NCBI GenBank assembly: GCA_965602035.1 | Contig: OZ271919.1 | Location: 1,612,001 to 1,676,000 of the forward strand | DNA from: Natronospirillum sp965602035 | Lineage (GTDB): Bacteria > Pseudomonadota > Gammaproteobacteria > Pseudomonadales > Natronospirillaceae | Direction: 5' to 3' | DNA length: 64,000 bases | Part shown: positions 17,370 to 27,726 of the stretch, piece after piece | Position numbering within the stretch: position 1 is the first letter of the stretch | Layout of the letters: each line of letters begins with the position of its first letter | The notes under the pieces: generated by a model | The model's database searches: none | What the model was told of the DNA's origin: nothing | What the model saw: only the letters and a program-made list of their open reading frames with translations | Translations under genes and position numbers: made by a program

Positions 17370-18233
17370 ATGACTGATCAATGGTTTATGAATGACGATG
17401 TCGCCGCACTGGTATGGGGCAACCCGGAACGCCCCGTGTGGCTTGCGCTGCACGGGTGGCTCGACAATGCCGCCAGTTTTTCGCGGCTCGCACCGCTGTT
17501 GGTGGAACGACTGGACGTATGCATTGTCGCTGTAGACCTCCCCGGTCACGGCGAATCCGTTCACCGGTCACACGAGATGGATTATGCCCCCTGGGGATAT
17601 GCCAGTGATGTGCGGAATTTACTGGATGAACTCGGAGTCGAGCGAGTCACACTGCTCGGGCACTCCATGGGAGCGATTATCGCGAACCTGTTTGCCGCCA
17701 GCTTCCCGGAACGGATTGAACACCTGATATTGCTGGATGGTCTGGTTGGCAAGCTGATGGCAGTGGAAGATACCGCCCTGCACGTTCGAGAAGGCATTAT
17801 CGCCCGGCAGAAAGCAAACGATCTGCCAGTTCGGCGCTTTGCCAGCGTCGAGAACGCTATAGCAACGCGCGTGAGAAAGAGCGTTCTGCCGATCAGCCGG
17901 GAGGCTGCCGAGCCGATTATGCGCAGGAATCTGAAGCCTGTCGAGGAATCCGGGGCAGTTGAACTGACCACCGACGAGAAACTCAAACAGCCACGCACAA
18001 TGTTGTTTACCGAAGATCAGGCGATTGCCGTGTTGCGCGCCACCTCAGCGCCGGTACTGCTAGTGCTCTATCAGGACGGCAGCGTTGTATCAAGAGATCC
18101 CGACCGACGGTTTCGTGGGGCGCTGAAACACCTGGCCGAAGTAACAATTCCAGGTGGGCATCATGTGCATGTAGAGCAGAAAGGGTCGGATATTGTCGTT
18201 GACGCGATAGTGCAGTGGTACAGGCAACATTGA
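17370..18233 (+). CDS. Alpha/beta hydrolase
   Basis: This 287-residue serine hydrolase has an oxyanion-hole HGWLDNAASF (residues about 27-36), the nucleophile elbow LLGHSMGAI (Ser about 98) and a C-terminal His in GGHHVHVE. The arrangement is like the human SERHL/YbfF group. The substrate is unknown. There is no Shine-Dalgarno sequence before ATG 17370, and the -10 element ends seven bases before it. A REP begins two bases after the stop codon. Confidence 0.85.
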   Translation: MTDQWFMNDDVAALVWGNPERPVWLALHGWLDNAASFSRLAPLLVERLDVCIVAVDLPGHGESVHRSHEMDYAPWGYASDVRNLLDELGVERVTLLGHSMGAIIANLFAASFPERIEHLILLDGLVGKLMAVEDTALHVREGIIARQKANDLPVRRFASVENAIATRVRKSVLPISREAAEPIMRRNLKPVEESGAVELTTDEKLKQPRTMLFTEDQAIAVLRATSAPVLLVLYQDGSVVSRDPDRRFRGALKHLAEVTIPGGHHVHVEQKGSDIVVDAIVQWYRQH

Positions 18234-18234
18234 A

Positions 18235-18258
18235 TCGCGCCCTCACGGACGCTCCTAC
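18235..18258. repeat. REP-like element after the hydrolase gene
   Basis: One inverted copy of the GCGTCC / GGGCGC stem variant (T-G wobble in the stem), immediately after the stop codon. Confidence 0.8.
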
Positions 18259-18282
18259 CAGTGAGCTCTGAGGACCGGATAC

Positions 18283-18308
18283 AAAAAAGCCGGCGCGAGG
18301 CCGGCTTT
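18283..18308 (-). terminator. Rho-independent terminator of the porin gene
   Basis: On the minus strand the sequence reads AAAGCCGGC, a five-base loop, then GCCGGCTTTTTT: a strong stem and T-tract 26 bp after the porin stop codon. The A-tract on the other side makes it bidirectional, also serving the hydrolase gene. Confidence 0.85.
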
Positions 18309-18333
18309 CTCAGAGTATCTGACTTAGGTCAGA

Positions 18334-19491
18334 TTAGAAGCTGTATTCACCAGATACAGTAAATGCGCTTCCAACACCGTCAGAGTGGTCTTCGTTGCGG
18401 TTCATGTACTCTGCAGTGTAGGCGATGCCAGACTCAGTAGTGTGAGTCGCGCCAAAGGTCAACTCAACACCGGTACCAGTGGTAGTACCTTGGTCACCGA
18501 GTTCGAACTCGGACTCAGCATAGGCCACTACGATGCCTGCATCGTAGGAAACGTCAGCTTTCGCGACTGCGTCGGCGAAAGAGGCGATGTTTGCTTCATA
18601 AGAACCAGATACTTCCAAAGCATCGACAGTCATGCTGGCACCAGCCAGTGCGACAGTGTTCTCTTCCGTATCGGTGTTTGTGTTGACTGCCTGGCCGTAA
18701 GCGGAAATGGTGTCAGACACCATTACGTCTGCCTTGGCACCCCATGCAGCCTGGCCATCACCACCGTTACCATCAGATTTGGTACGGAATACTGCAGTAA
18801 GAGTAACCATGTCTACAGGTGACGCTTCAACCGCTGCACCGAACGCGGTCTCACCATCAGCCATACCGCCATTAGTCGTGTCTTCTACTTCGCGGTACTG
18901 AGCGTCAGCCCAAACTGTCGCAACACCCAAATCCTGCATTACAGACGCTGCCAGACCAAAGTTGGCGTTAGCGCTTGCTGCACCTTCTGCCTGAACCCGA
19001 ACGCCAAGATCAGACAAGGTGTAACGACCACCACCGTCCACACCAAATTCGAGAGAGGTTTCTGCTGAAATGTCCTGATCTGTCAGGTCTTCCAGAATTC
19101 CGACCGTGTCAGCGATGCTTCCAATCTGACCAAAAGAGACAGGACCTTCCTCAACGATCAGGTTGTCAACTTCGACTTTACCGTTACCGCCACCATCAGT
19201 GTCGTTTCCGGCAAAGCTGTCGTCTTCTTCAATACCTACGATCAGGTCACCGCTGAATGGGCCATGGCTGATGGTCCATGTTGCGGTCAGGTTGTACCAA
19301 TCTTCATCACCTGAGGTTGAACCAGGCAGTTCGTTGGTCCGAGTTTCGTTTTCCAGATCAAATACGGACTGTGCTTTCACTGAACCAGTGAATTCAACTT
19401 CAGTCGTAGTTTCCTGCGCCGCAGCTGTACCAGCAATAGCCAGCGCCAGAGCGGATACCGCAAAACCAGAAGCAAGTTTCATGGATTTCAT
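18334..19491 (-). CDS. Outer-membrane porin
   Basis: This 385-residue porin-like beta-barrel has a signal peptide (MKLASGFAVSALALAIAGTAAAQ, cleavage after AAA). The rest alternates polar and hydrophobic residues, is acidic, and ends in SGEYSF with the C-terminal phenylalanine needed for BAM-dependent insertion. The acidic, low-lysine composition fits a salt-adapted outer membrane. Its codon use is more biased and its GC lower than its neighbours, as expected for an abundant protein. Transcription ends at a strong terminator. The 5' leader contains a small hairpin. Confidence 0.85.
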   Translation of the reverse strand: MKSMKLASGFAVSALALAIAGTAAAQETTTEVEFTGSVKAQSVFDLENETRTNELPGSTSGDEDWYNLTATWTISHGPFSGDLIVGIEEDDSFAGNDTDGGGNGKVEVDNLIVEEGPVSFGQIGSIADTVGILEDLTDQDISAETSLEFGVDGGGRYTLSDLGVRVQAEGAASANANFGLAASVMQDLGVATVWADAQYREVEDTTNGGMADGETAFGAAVEASPVDMVTLTAVFRTKSDGNGGDGQAAWGAKADVMVSDTISAYGQAVNTNTDTEENTVALAGASMTVDALEVSGSYEANIASFADAVAKADVSYDAGIVVAYAESEFELGDQGTTTGTGVELTFGATHTTESGIAYTAEYMNRNEDHSDGVGSAFTVSGEYSF

Positions 19492-19519
19492 TCAAGATTC
19501 CCCTTTTTTTTACTTGAAC

Positions 19520-19536
19520 CCAATTCGGAGAATTGG
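19520..19536 (-). promoter_or_regulatory. Hairpin in the porin mRNA leader
   Basis: CCAATTC-GGA-GAATTGG forms a perfect 7-bp stem about 30 nt before the porin start. It could stabilise the mRNA or be a small-RNA target; no function is shown. Confidence 0.4.
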
Positions 19537-19855
19537 ACTCCTCTAAGCAGCAGTTCCAAGAACTACCGGTTTCTTATCATTGTCCATTCTGCAGTGGCCA
19601 TATTACACAGCCATTACAAAAATGAAACCCCTGATGGCTACCCTGCCAAACCGTGCGAACTCCCTGTAAAACGCACGTCAAAGGTCGACGTGGGGTTATC
19701 TCACCAGAGAAAAATGGGGGGGTCAACGGTTTTTGGGCGATTTTCCTTAAAAAACGGGGGTTGAAGCTCAGTATTGGTGGGGTTTTGCGGCAGATTTCCG
19801 ATTTGGATACCCGGGTTCAGCAGTCGACCGATGTTCGGGAAATAGTTGTGAGACC

Positions 19856-20027
19856 GCCGGCTTCGCCGGCTCATAGACCGGCCTTCGGCCTGAAAGTCGA
19901 CAGACCGGTCTGAGAGATCGCAGCCTCCGGCAGCTCCTAAGGACCACATGCCGGGCTTGATCGCAGCCTCCGGCAGCTCCTACAGACCGCATACCAGGCT
20001 TGATCGCGGCCTGACGGCCGCTCCTGC
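19856..20027. repeat. Hairpin and REP cluster in the porin-dapB intergenic region
   Basis: This 555-bp gap (19492-20046) has no convincing gene. It holds small GC palindromes (GCCGGCTTCGCCGGC near 19856-19870, GGCCTTCGGCC near 19880-19890), then three inverted REP copies at 19918-19939, 19961-19983 and 20004-20027. The first two share an almost identical 40-bp context, so they look like a local duplication. A frame of 86 codons at 19653-19913 runs through the repeats and is not credible. Confidence 0.75.
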
Positions 20028-20046
20028 GAAGCCGGGTGGAGGCTCG

Positions 20047-20844
20047 TCAGAGGTCGAGGACGTCGCGCATGGTGTAGTAGCCGGCGGGTTTGCCATTGAG
20101 CCACTGAACGGCGCGTATGGCGCCGCTGGCGAAGGTGGTTCGGCTGCTGGCTTTGTGGCCGATTTCGATGCGTTCACCGTCACCGGCATAGATGACGGTG
20201 TGTTCTCCGACCACGTCACCGCCGCGCAGGGTGGCAAAGCCAATGGTATTGCGGTCGCGGGGCCCTTCGGCGCCTTCACGGCCATATACCGCGCAGTCTG
20301 ACAGGTCGCGGTCAAGGCCTCGAGCTGCGGCTTCGCCGAGGGCAAGTGCAGTACCGGAGGGCGCATCGACCTTGTGACGGTGGTGCATTTCGGTGATTTC
20401 CACGTCGTAGTCACCCCCGAGCGTACGGGCGGTTTTCTCGACCAGGCTGAGCAGTACGTTAATGCCCACCGACATATTGGGGGCAAAGACTACGGGAATA
20501 ACCGCTCCTGCCTGTTTGACCGCTTCCTTCTGTGCGTCGTTCAGGCCGGTGGTGCCGATGACCAACGGCCAATGCCGCTCGACGCAGGCCTGCAGGTGCG
20601 CTTCTGTGGCCTCCGGCGTTGTAAAGTCGATCACCGCATCCACGGGCTGCTGTATGTCACCCAAGTCAGCCGAGACCAGAACACCGGTCTCGCCGAGCCC
20701 GCACATAAGACCGACATCCGTTCCCAGCAATGAACTGCCGGGGCGGGTTGTGGCTCCGGCCAGCGTAAGGCCATCGGTCTGGTGAACCAGGGTAACGAGT
20801 TGGCGGCCCATGCGGCCGGTGGCGCCGGTGATGACGATGTTCAT
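20047..20844 (-). CDS. dapB: 4-hydroxy-tetrahydrodipicolinate reductase
   Basis: DapB reduces 4-hydroxy-tetrahydrodipicolinate with NAD(P)H in the lysine/diaminopimelate pathway. The 265-residue protein has the nucleotide motif NIVITGATGRMGRQLV at the start, VIDFTTPEAT, the catalytic block EMHHRHKVDAPSGTAL with the His pair and Lys, and the C-terminal FASGAIRAVQWL. ATG 20844 is chosen because the domain starts there. There is no clear ribosome-binding site; instead a REP copy ends eight bases upstream. It is the last gene after grpE-dnaK-dnaJ. Confidence 0.95.
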   Translation of the reverse strand: MNIVITGATGRMGRQLVTLVHQTDGLTLAGATTRPGSSLLGTDVGLMCGLGETGVLVSADLGDIQQPVDAVIDFTTPEATEAHLQACVERHWPLVIGTTGLNDAQKEAVKQAGAVIPVVFAPNMSVGINVLLSLVEKTARTLGGDYDVEITEMHHRHKVDAPSGTALALGEAAARGLDRDLSDCAVYGREGAEGPRDRNTIGFATLRGGDVVGEHTVIYAGDGERIEIGHKASSRTTFASGAIRAVQWLNGKPAGYYTMRDVLDL

Positions 20845-20852
20845 ATATTTGA

Positions 20853-20957
20853 TCGCGGCCTGCAGCCGCTCCTGTAAAAGCATTGGTTCGCGTTATCGCG
20901 GCCTCCGGCCGCTCCTACAACAGACGCTGCGATTCGCGTCATGTTGGCCGCTCCTAC
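20853..20957. repeat. Three REP-like elements between dnaJ and dapB
   Basis: Inverted copies at 20853-20875 and 20896-20918 and a degenerate one at 20933-20957. They fill the whole dnaJ-dapB gap: the last supplies the TAG stop of dnaJ and the first occupies the place of the dapB ribosome-binding site. Confidence 0.85.
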
Positions 20958-22087
20958 ATGTCTTCGAAGAATTTCTTCACGCCGTCAAACCAGTTGGTTT
21001 TCCGGGGTGAGTGCGCGTTGTTCTTGCCTTCCATAGAGGCCTGAAAATCCCGCAGCAGATCTTTCTGTTTCTCGTTCAGTTTGACCGGGGTTTCCACCAC
21101 TACCCGGCACAGCAGGTCGCCTTTCGGGCCGCCGCGCACCGGGGTAACACCCTTGCCGCGCAGTCGGAACAATTTTCCACTCTGGGTTTCCGGCGGAATC
21201 TTCAGCTTCACCTTGCCGTCGAGCGTAGGTACTTCCAGTTCCCCACCCAGTGCCGCGTCTACAAAGGAGATCGGCACTTCACAGTGCAGGTTACTGCCGT
21301 CGCGCTGGAACAGCTGGTGCTCTTTCACCACAACCTGAACGTACAGGTCGCCGGCCGGGCCACCCTTCATGCCGGCTTCGCCTTCGCCGCTGAGGCGAAT
21401 ACGGTCGCCGGTGTCGACACCTGCCGGAATCTTCACGTTCAGCGTGCGGGTTTCCTCTTTTACGCCACGACCGCGACAGTCAGTACAGGGGCTCTCGATG
21501 ACCTGCCCGGCACCGCCACAGGCATGACAGGTCTGCTGAACCGCAAAGAAGCCCTGCTGCATGCGGATGGTGCCAGTACCCTGGCAGACGCCGCAGGTTT
21601 TCGGGCTGGTGCCCGGCTTGGCGCCCGAGCCGTCACAGGTACCACAGGCCACCAGTGTCGGCACCCGAATCTGCTTCTCCACGCCGCGAACGGCTTCCTC
21701 AAGCGACAGCTCCAGGTTGTAACGCAGGTCAGCCCCACGTCGGGCAGACGACCGACGACCAGCGCCTCCACCGGCCGCACCGAAGATATCACCGAACACA
21801 TCACCGAAGATGTCGCTGAAGCTGCTGCTACCAGCGCCCCCACCAAAGCCGCCGGCCTGGCCATCTACGCCGGCGTGGCCGAACTGGTCATAGGCTTGGC
21901 GCTTCTCCGGGTCGGCCAGCACTTCATAGGCCTCGCTGGCTTCCTTGAATTTCGCCTCGGAATCCGGGTTGTCCTTGTTCCGGTCCGGGTGATGTTTCAT
22001 TGCCAGCCGACGGTAGGCCTTCTTGATTTCTTTGGTGTCGGCGGAACGGTCTACGCCGAGCACTTCATAATAATCGCGTTTGGACAT
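20954..22087 (-). CDS. dnaJ: Chaperone protein DnaJ
   Basis: This 377-residue type I Hsp40 stimulates the ATPase of DnaK and delivers unfolded proteins to it. It has a J domain (1-70) with HPD in MKHHPDRN, a Gly/Phe-rich linker (FGGGAGSSSFSDIFGDVFG), four zinc-finger repeats (CGTCDGSG, CGVCQGTG, CHACGGAG, CTDCRGRG) and two C-terminal substrate-binding domains. It follows dnaK by 157 bp with a long hairpin between them. The TAG stop is contributed by a REP element. Confidence 0.97.
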   Translation of the reverse strand: MSKRDYYEVLGVDRSADTKEIKKAYRRLAMKHHPDRNKDNPDSEAKFKEASEAYEVLADPEKRQAYDQFGHAGVDGQAGGFGGGAGSSSFSDIFGDVFGDIFGAAGGGAGRRSSARRGADLRYNLELSLEEAVRGVEKQIRVPTLVACGTCDGSGAKPGTSPKTCGVCQGTGTIRMQQGFFAVQQTCHACGGAGQVIESPCTDCRGRGVKEETRTLNVKIPAGVDTGDRIRLSGEGEAGMKGGPAGDLYVQVVVKEHQLFQRDGSNLHCEVPISFVDAALGGELEVPTLDGKVKLKIPPETQSGKLFRLRGKGVTPVRGGPKGDLLCRVVVETPVKLNEKQKDLLRDFQASMEGKNNAHSPRKTNWFDGVKKFFEDM

Positions 22088-22118
22088 AATAGGTCGGTGA
22101 CTTCTCTAACAGGGTTAC

Positions 22119-22169
22119 AGTCGAAAGTCGAAAGCCGGAAACGACTATTGTCGTGCCCGACTTTCGACT
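22119..22169. repeat. Inverted repeat between dnaK and dnaJ
   Basis: Arms AGTCGAAAGTCG (22119-22130) and CGACTTTCGACT (22158-22169) form a perfect 12-bp stem. The hairpin sits in the dnaK-dnaJ spacer and may set the relative levels of the two mRNAs; there is no T-tract. Confidence 0.7.
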
Positions 22170-22244
22170 CATGACTCTCAAAGCTGTTCGCATCCGTGGA
22201 CGCAGCCTACAAGAGGCCTGCGCCTTGGATGCAGTTAACGAGGT

Positions 22245-24176
<1,932 letters not shown>

Positions 24177-24236
24177 GCTTAACGCTCCTCAGTATTCGTT
24201 ATCGCTAGCCGATATATTGGGACCGGCTGGTTAATT

Positions 24237-24905
24237 TCAAGCCGTCTCGTCAATGCTGCCACCGGAATCGGACTCATCCGGCGCCTTGGAAACGATGACC
24301 ATGGCCGGGCGCAGCAACCGGTCATTGAGCATGTAGCCCTTCTGTACCACGGTCAGTACGGTGTTCGGCGGCTGCTCACCGGTCGGGACCATGGACATGG
24401 CCTGATGCTGCTGGGGGTCGAAGGTTTCTCCCACCGGATTCACCTCAACCACCGCTGATTTCACGAGCAGATCCGAAAAGGACTTGTCGGTGAGCTCAAT
24501 GCCTTCCAGCAGTGCCTTGGCCTGGCCATCCTCGATGCCGGCGCCGGCTTCCAGTGCCCGTTCTAGATTGTCCTTTATGGCCAGCAGTTCCTTGAGCAAC
24601 TTTTCCTGGCTGTACTTGTGCGCGGCGGCTACGTCTTTCTCCGCCCGACGGCGAACATTCTGCGTTTCCGCCTCGGCACGCAGCGCCGATTCTTTCAGCC
24701 GGTCAACCTCCGCCTGGCTTTCCTGCAACTGGGCGACCAGATCCTCGACACTGACATCTTCGCTGGTTACCTCGCTGTCATTTTCGCCCGGCTCGTTCGC
24801 GGACGCCTCAGCTTCAGTTGCCGCTTCCACGGCTTCTTCTGTCGCTTCGGCGGCCGTTTCCTGCACGGATTCGTCGGTGTTACGTTTTGATTCGTCTGCC
24901 GACAT
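24237..24905 (-). CDS. grpE: Nucleotide exchange factor GrpE
   Basis: GrpE releases ADP from DnaK. The 222-residue protein has an acidic, alanine/glutamate-rich N-terminal extension (about residues 1-55), a long coiled coil (LVAQLQESQAEVDRLKESALRAE), and the C-terminal beta domain with FDPQQHQAMSM and VQKGYMLNDRLLRPAMVIVS. Start ATG 24905 has GGAG eight bases before it. It is the first gene of grpE-dnaK-dnaJ, with a sigma-32-like promoter about 40 bp upstream. Confidence 0.95.
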   Translation of the reverse strand: MSADESKRNTDESVQETAAEATEEAVEAATEAEASANEPGENDSEVTSEDVSVEDLVAQLQESQAEVDRLKESALRAEAETQNVRRRAEKDVAAAHKYSQEKLLKELLAIKDNLERALEAGAGIEDGQAKALLEGIELTDKSFSDLLVKSAVVEVNPVGETFDPQQHQAMSMVPTGEQPPNTVLTVVQKGYMLNDRLLRPAMVIVSKAPDESDSGGSIDETA

Positions 24906-24945
24906 GTTCACTGTCTCCACTCAGGTTCCGTTAACTGTTGCTCGT

Positions 24946-24973
24946 ATGTGGGGCACAATGCGCAGAGTTCAAC
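24946..24973 (-). promoter_or_regulatory. Sigma-32-type heat-shock promoter of grpE
   Basis: On the minus strand, GTTGAAC (24973-24967), 13 bp, then CCCCACAT (24953-24946) matches the heat-shock consensus CTTGAAA-N11-16-CCCCATNT at most positions. It lies at a sensible distance from the grpE start. Confidence 0.7.
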
Positions 24974-25028
24974 CGTCAGGCTGCAAGTTTTACCCCGTAT
25001 CGTGGTTGCATCGGGACAGAATACCGAC

Positions 25029-25048
25029 TACTGTATGTCCATACAGTT
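25029..25048 (+). promoter_or_regulatory. LexA (SOS) box of recN
   Basis: TACTGTATGTCCATACAGTT contains the CTG-N10-CAG core, nearly the gammaproteobacterial LexA consensus. It overlaps a candidate -10 (TACTGT, 25029-25034) that is 17 bp from TTGCAT (25006-25011), so LexA would block the polymerase. The recN start is 54 bp downstream. Confidence 0.85.
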
Positions 25049-25101
25049 CCCGGTGCTGTTACTGATCAGGCCGGGCGCCTTGTTGCGATCAGGAGGCACC
25101 C

Positions 25102-26793
25102 ATGCTTTGTACGCTGACCATTCGGAACTTCATTATTGCCGAAGCAATCGATCTGGACGTTCAGGGCGGCCTTACTGTGCTGTCCGGTGAAACCGGAGCG
25201 GGTAAGACCATCGTTCTGGAAGCGTTGATGCTCCTGGCCGGGGGGCGAGCTGACTCAGGTCAGGTGCGCCACGGCGCCGACAAGGCTGACCTCAGCGCCA
25301 CCTTTGCAGTAACCGGAGATTCCCGCGCGGCTGACTGGCTCAGGGAGCAGGAACTATGGCAGGACGGTGAATGCGTGATTCGCCGGGTGATCACGGCCGA
25401 CGGTCGCTCCCGTGGTTTTATCAACGGCACGGCCGCTCCGATCGGAAAACTGAAAGAGCTCGGCCAACTCCTGTTGCAGATACATGCGCAGCACGAACAT
25501 CAGCGGTTACTACGCCCGGATCAGCATCTGGCCGTACTCGACAGTTACGGGCGGGCCACGGATGCCGAATACGCAAATATGCTGGAGCGCGTGCAGTCGC
25601 TTTACCGGGACTGGCGTCAGGCCGCACAGCGGCGCGACAAGCTCAGGCAGCAGTCGGAACAGGATTCTGCCGAGCGCAAACTGATGGCCTATCAGTTGGA
25701 AGAGCTGGCCGCACTGAAGCTTTCCGACGATGAGCTCCCATCGCTCGAAAAGGAGCAGAAATCCCTCAGCCAGGCTGAAGCGCTGCTGCACACAGCGGGT
25801 GAAGTGTCGCAGATGCTGAACTCGGAATCTGGCGAAACCGATCTCCTCGGGCAGTTACGCCACGGTATTCAGGCACTCAGCCCGCATGCAGAGCTGAACG
25901 ATACACTCGCGAACGCCTTGCAGCTTCTGCAGGACGCACAGGTTCAGCTTGACGAAGCACAGCGTGATCTGTCGCACTTCGCGGAAGATTTCAGTTGGGA
26001 TCCGGAACGACTGGCTGAAGTGGAAGAGCGCCTGAGCGCGCTGTATGACACGGCTCGCAAGCATCATTGCCGGCCCGAGGAACTGCCGGCACTACAGCAG
26101 AGACTGGAAGGCGCGCTGTCACGCAGCGACGCCGACGAATCGGAACTGGCGGAACTGGAAGAACGCGCCGAGCGACTTCGCAGCGAATGGCATGAGGCTG
26201 CATCAGCGCTGTCCGAGCGCCGGTTGCAGGCCGGTGAATTGCTGGCAGGCGCTCTCGCCCAGCAATTGCAGAAGTTGAATATGCCGCATGCTCAACTGGT
26301 GTGTCAGGTAGAAGCGAATTCAGAACGGGCCACTGCGCGTGGCATGGATGACGTGGTTCTGTGCCTCTCAGCGAACCCAGGGCAACCCGTGCAGCCGCTG
26401 CACAAAGCCGCCTCCGGTGGCGAGCTCTCGCGTATCGCGCTGGCCCTGCAGGTGGTTGTGCAGGAAGCCGACAAAGCGCCTACGCTGTTCTTTGACGAGG
26501 TGGATGTGGGCATCAGCGGTGCCACGGCAGAGGAAGTCGGCCGGCTTATCCGGCGCCTGAGCGAACGCAGCCAGATACTCTGCATTACTCACCTGCCGCA
26601 GGTTGCCTCCTTCGGGCACCAGCACTGGCTGATCGAGAAAATAGTGGAAAATCAGGAAACCATGTCATCGGTGCGCCTGCTGTCCAACGACGACCGGACC
26701 CGGGAAGTAGCCAGGCTGATTTCGGGTGCCCGGGTAACCGATGCGACGCTGACGCATGCGAGAGACCTTCTGGCGGCGCCAACGATGCATTGA
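25102..26793 (+). CDS. recN: DNA repair protein RecN
   Basis: RecN is an SMC-like ATPase that holds broken DNA ends together during double-strand break repair. The 563-residue protein has the N-terminal Walker A GETGAGKT near residue 30, a long coiled coil (about 150-370), the ABC signature LHKAASGGELSRIALAL and Walker B LFFDEVDVGISG. AGGAGG lies five bases before ATG 25102. A LexA box lies just upstream, as expected for this strongly SOS-induced gene. Confidence 0.97.
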   Translation: MLCTLTIRNFIIAEAIDLDVQGGLTVLSGETGAGKTIVLEALMLLAGGRADSGQVRHGADKADLSATFAVTGDSRAADWLREQELWQDGECVIRRVITADGRSRGFINGTAAPIGKLKELGQLLLQIHAQHEHQRLLRPDQHLAVLDSYGRATDAEYANMLERVQSLYRDWRQAAQRRDKLRQQSEQDSAERKLMAYQLEELAALKLSDDELPSLEKEQKSLSQAEALLHTAGEVSQMLNSESGETDLLGQLRHGIQALSPHAELNDTLANALQLLQDAQVQLDEAQRDLSHFAEDFSWDPERLAEVEERLSALYDTARKHHCRPEELPALQQRLEGALSRSDADESELAELEERAERLRSEWHEAASALSERRLQAGELLAGALAQQLQKLNMPHAQLVCQVEANSERATARGMDDVVLCLSANPGQPVQPLHKAASGGELSRIALALQVVVQEADKAPTLFFDEVDVGISGATAEEVGRLIRRLSERSQILCITHLPQVASFGHQHWLIEKIVENQETMSSVRLLSNDDRTREVARLISGARVTDATLTHARDLLAAPTMH

Positions 26794-26821
26794 TTTTGGT
26801 TCGCCACGGAATCAATTTAAA

Positions 26822-26975
26822 TTTGGCCACGGAATCCACGGAAAAACACGGAAGAGTGCATTAAAGTGTGCTCAACTGGTACGAGGTCATAGTGCAGCTC
26901 TTCCTTTCCGGAAAGCTGTACACGCAAATAATCCAAAAATATTTTTCCGTGTCTTTCCGTGGATTCCGTGGCCAA
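26822..26975. repeat. Dispersed-type inverted repeat with 34-bp arms
   Basis: Arms at 26822-26855 and 26942-26975 (TTGGCCACGGAATCCACGG and its complement) match at about 31 of 34 positions around 86 bp. A partial extra copy of the left arm lies at about 26801-26817. The element fills the gap between convergent recN and fur. It looks like a small non-autonomous repeat; no coding frame is inside. Confidence 0.75.
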
Positions 26976-26996
26976 TCCCATCACCGGCTCACGGTC

Positions 26997-27398
26997 TCAG
27001 TCTTTTTTCCGCACGTACAACACCAGACTGTGGTCAACCAGCTCATACCCGTGCTTATCGGCAATCTCGTGCTGCAGCCGCTCAATTTCGTTGTCGACGA
27101 ACTCTATTACTTCGCCATTGTCCACCGACACCATGTGGTCGTGGTGTTGGCCATCATCGATTTCAAAAAGTGCATGACCACCATCGAAATTGTGCCGCAC
27201 GACCAGTCCGGCCGCTTCGAACTGCGTCAGCACACGATAGACGGTTGCCAGGCCGATTTCCTCGCCCGCATCGATCAGTTGCTTGTACACATCCTCCGCG
27301 CTCAGGTGACGCGGGTCGGCGTTTTCCAGCATTTCGAGAATCTTGAGGCGCGGCAGTGTTACTTTCAGCCCTGCCCGTTTCAGTTCGGAATTCTTCAT
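26997..27398 (-). CDS. fur: Ferric uptake regulator
   Basis: Fur represses iron-uptake genes when Fe(II) is plentiful. The 133-residue protein has the winged-helix domain (AGLKVTLPRLKILEML, GLATVYRVLTQFEAAGLV) and the metal-binding/dimer domain (FDGGHALFEIDDGQHHDHMVSV, IEFVDNEIE, HGYELVDHSLVLY). It contains no cysteine at all; the single Cys often found after HHDHMV in pseudomonad-type Fur is Ser here. ATG 27398 has AGGAG eight bases upstream. It follows rnfH and is convergent with recN. Confidence 0.95.
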   Translation of the reverse strand: MKNSELKRAGLKVTLPRLKILEMLENADPRHLSAEDVYKQLIDAGEEIGLATVYRVLTQFEAAGLVVRHNFDGGHALFEIDDGQHHDHMVSVDNGEVIEFVDNEIERLQHEIADKHGYELVDHSLVLYVRKKD

Positions 27399-27423
27399 GG
27401 ATTCACTCTCCTGCGGCATCTTT

Positions 27424-27726
27424 TTAACTGCTCTCTTTACGGGCTTTCGCCGCCCGGTTCTGCCGGGCCTGCTTCGGGTCAATAATCAGCGGTCGGTAAA
27501 TTTCGACACGTTCACCAGCCTTCACCGCCGTTTCCTCCGGCTTCGGTGCCTTTTTCCCGAATACCCCCAACGGAGCCGACATCACATCAATATCAGGAAA
27601 TTCGTCGGCGATGTGGCTACGGGCTACCGCGTCACGCAGGGAACTGCCTTCTACAACCTGCACCGTCACAATACGCTGTTTTTCGGGTGTGGCACAGGCC
27701 ACTTCAACCGTAATTGTCTCAGCCAT
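27424..27726 (-). CDS. rnfH: RnfH family protein
   Basis: This 100-residue beta-grasp (ubiquitin-like) protein of the RnfH/UPF0125 family has core blocks ITVEVACATPEKQRIVTVQV and GVFGKKAPKPEETAVKAGERVEIYRPL, plus a basic tail. It was named from Rnf electron-transport loci, but elsewhere it is paired with ratA, as here: the start ATG 27726 overlaps the last codons of ratA by eight bases, which implies coupled translation. Its biochemical role is unsettled. Confidence 0.9.
   Translation of the reverse strand: MAETITVEVACATPEKQRIVTVQVVEGSSLRDAVARSHIADEFPDIDVMSAPLGVFGKKAPKPEETAVKAGERVEIYRPLIIDPKQARQNRAAKARKESS

Noticed and set aside
19653..19913. 86-codon frame upstream of the porin
   Set aside because: It crosses GC hairpins and lacks a ribosome-binding site; composition is unlike the neighbouring genes.
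21011..22174. 387-codon plus-strand frame over dnaJ
   Set aside because: It is antisense to dnaJ, whose domains are complete, and has no recognisable domain.
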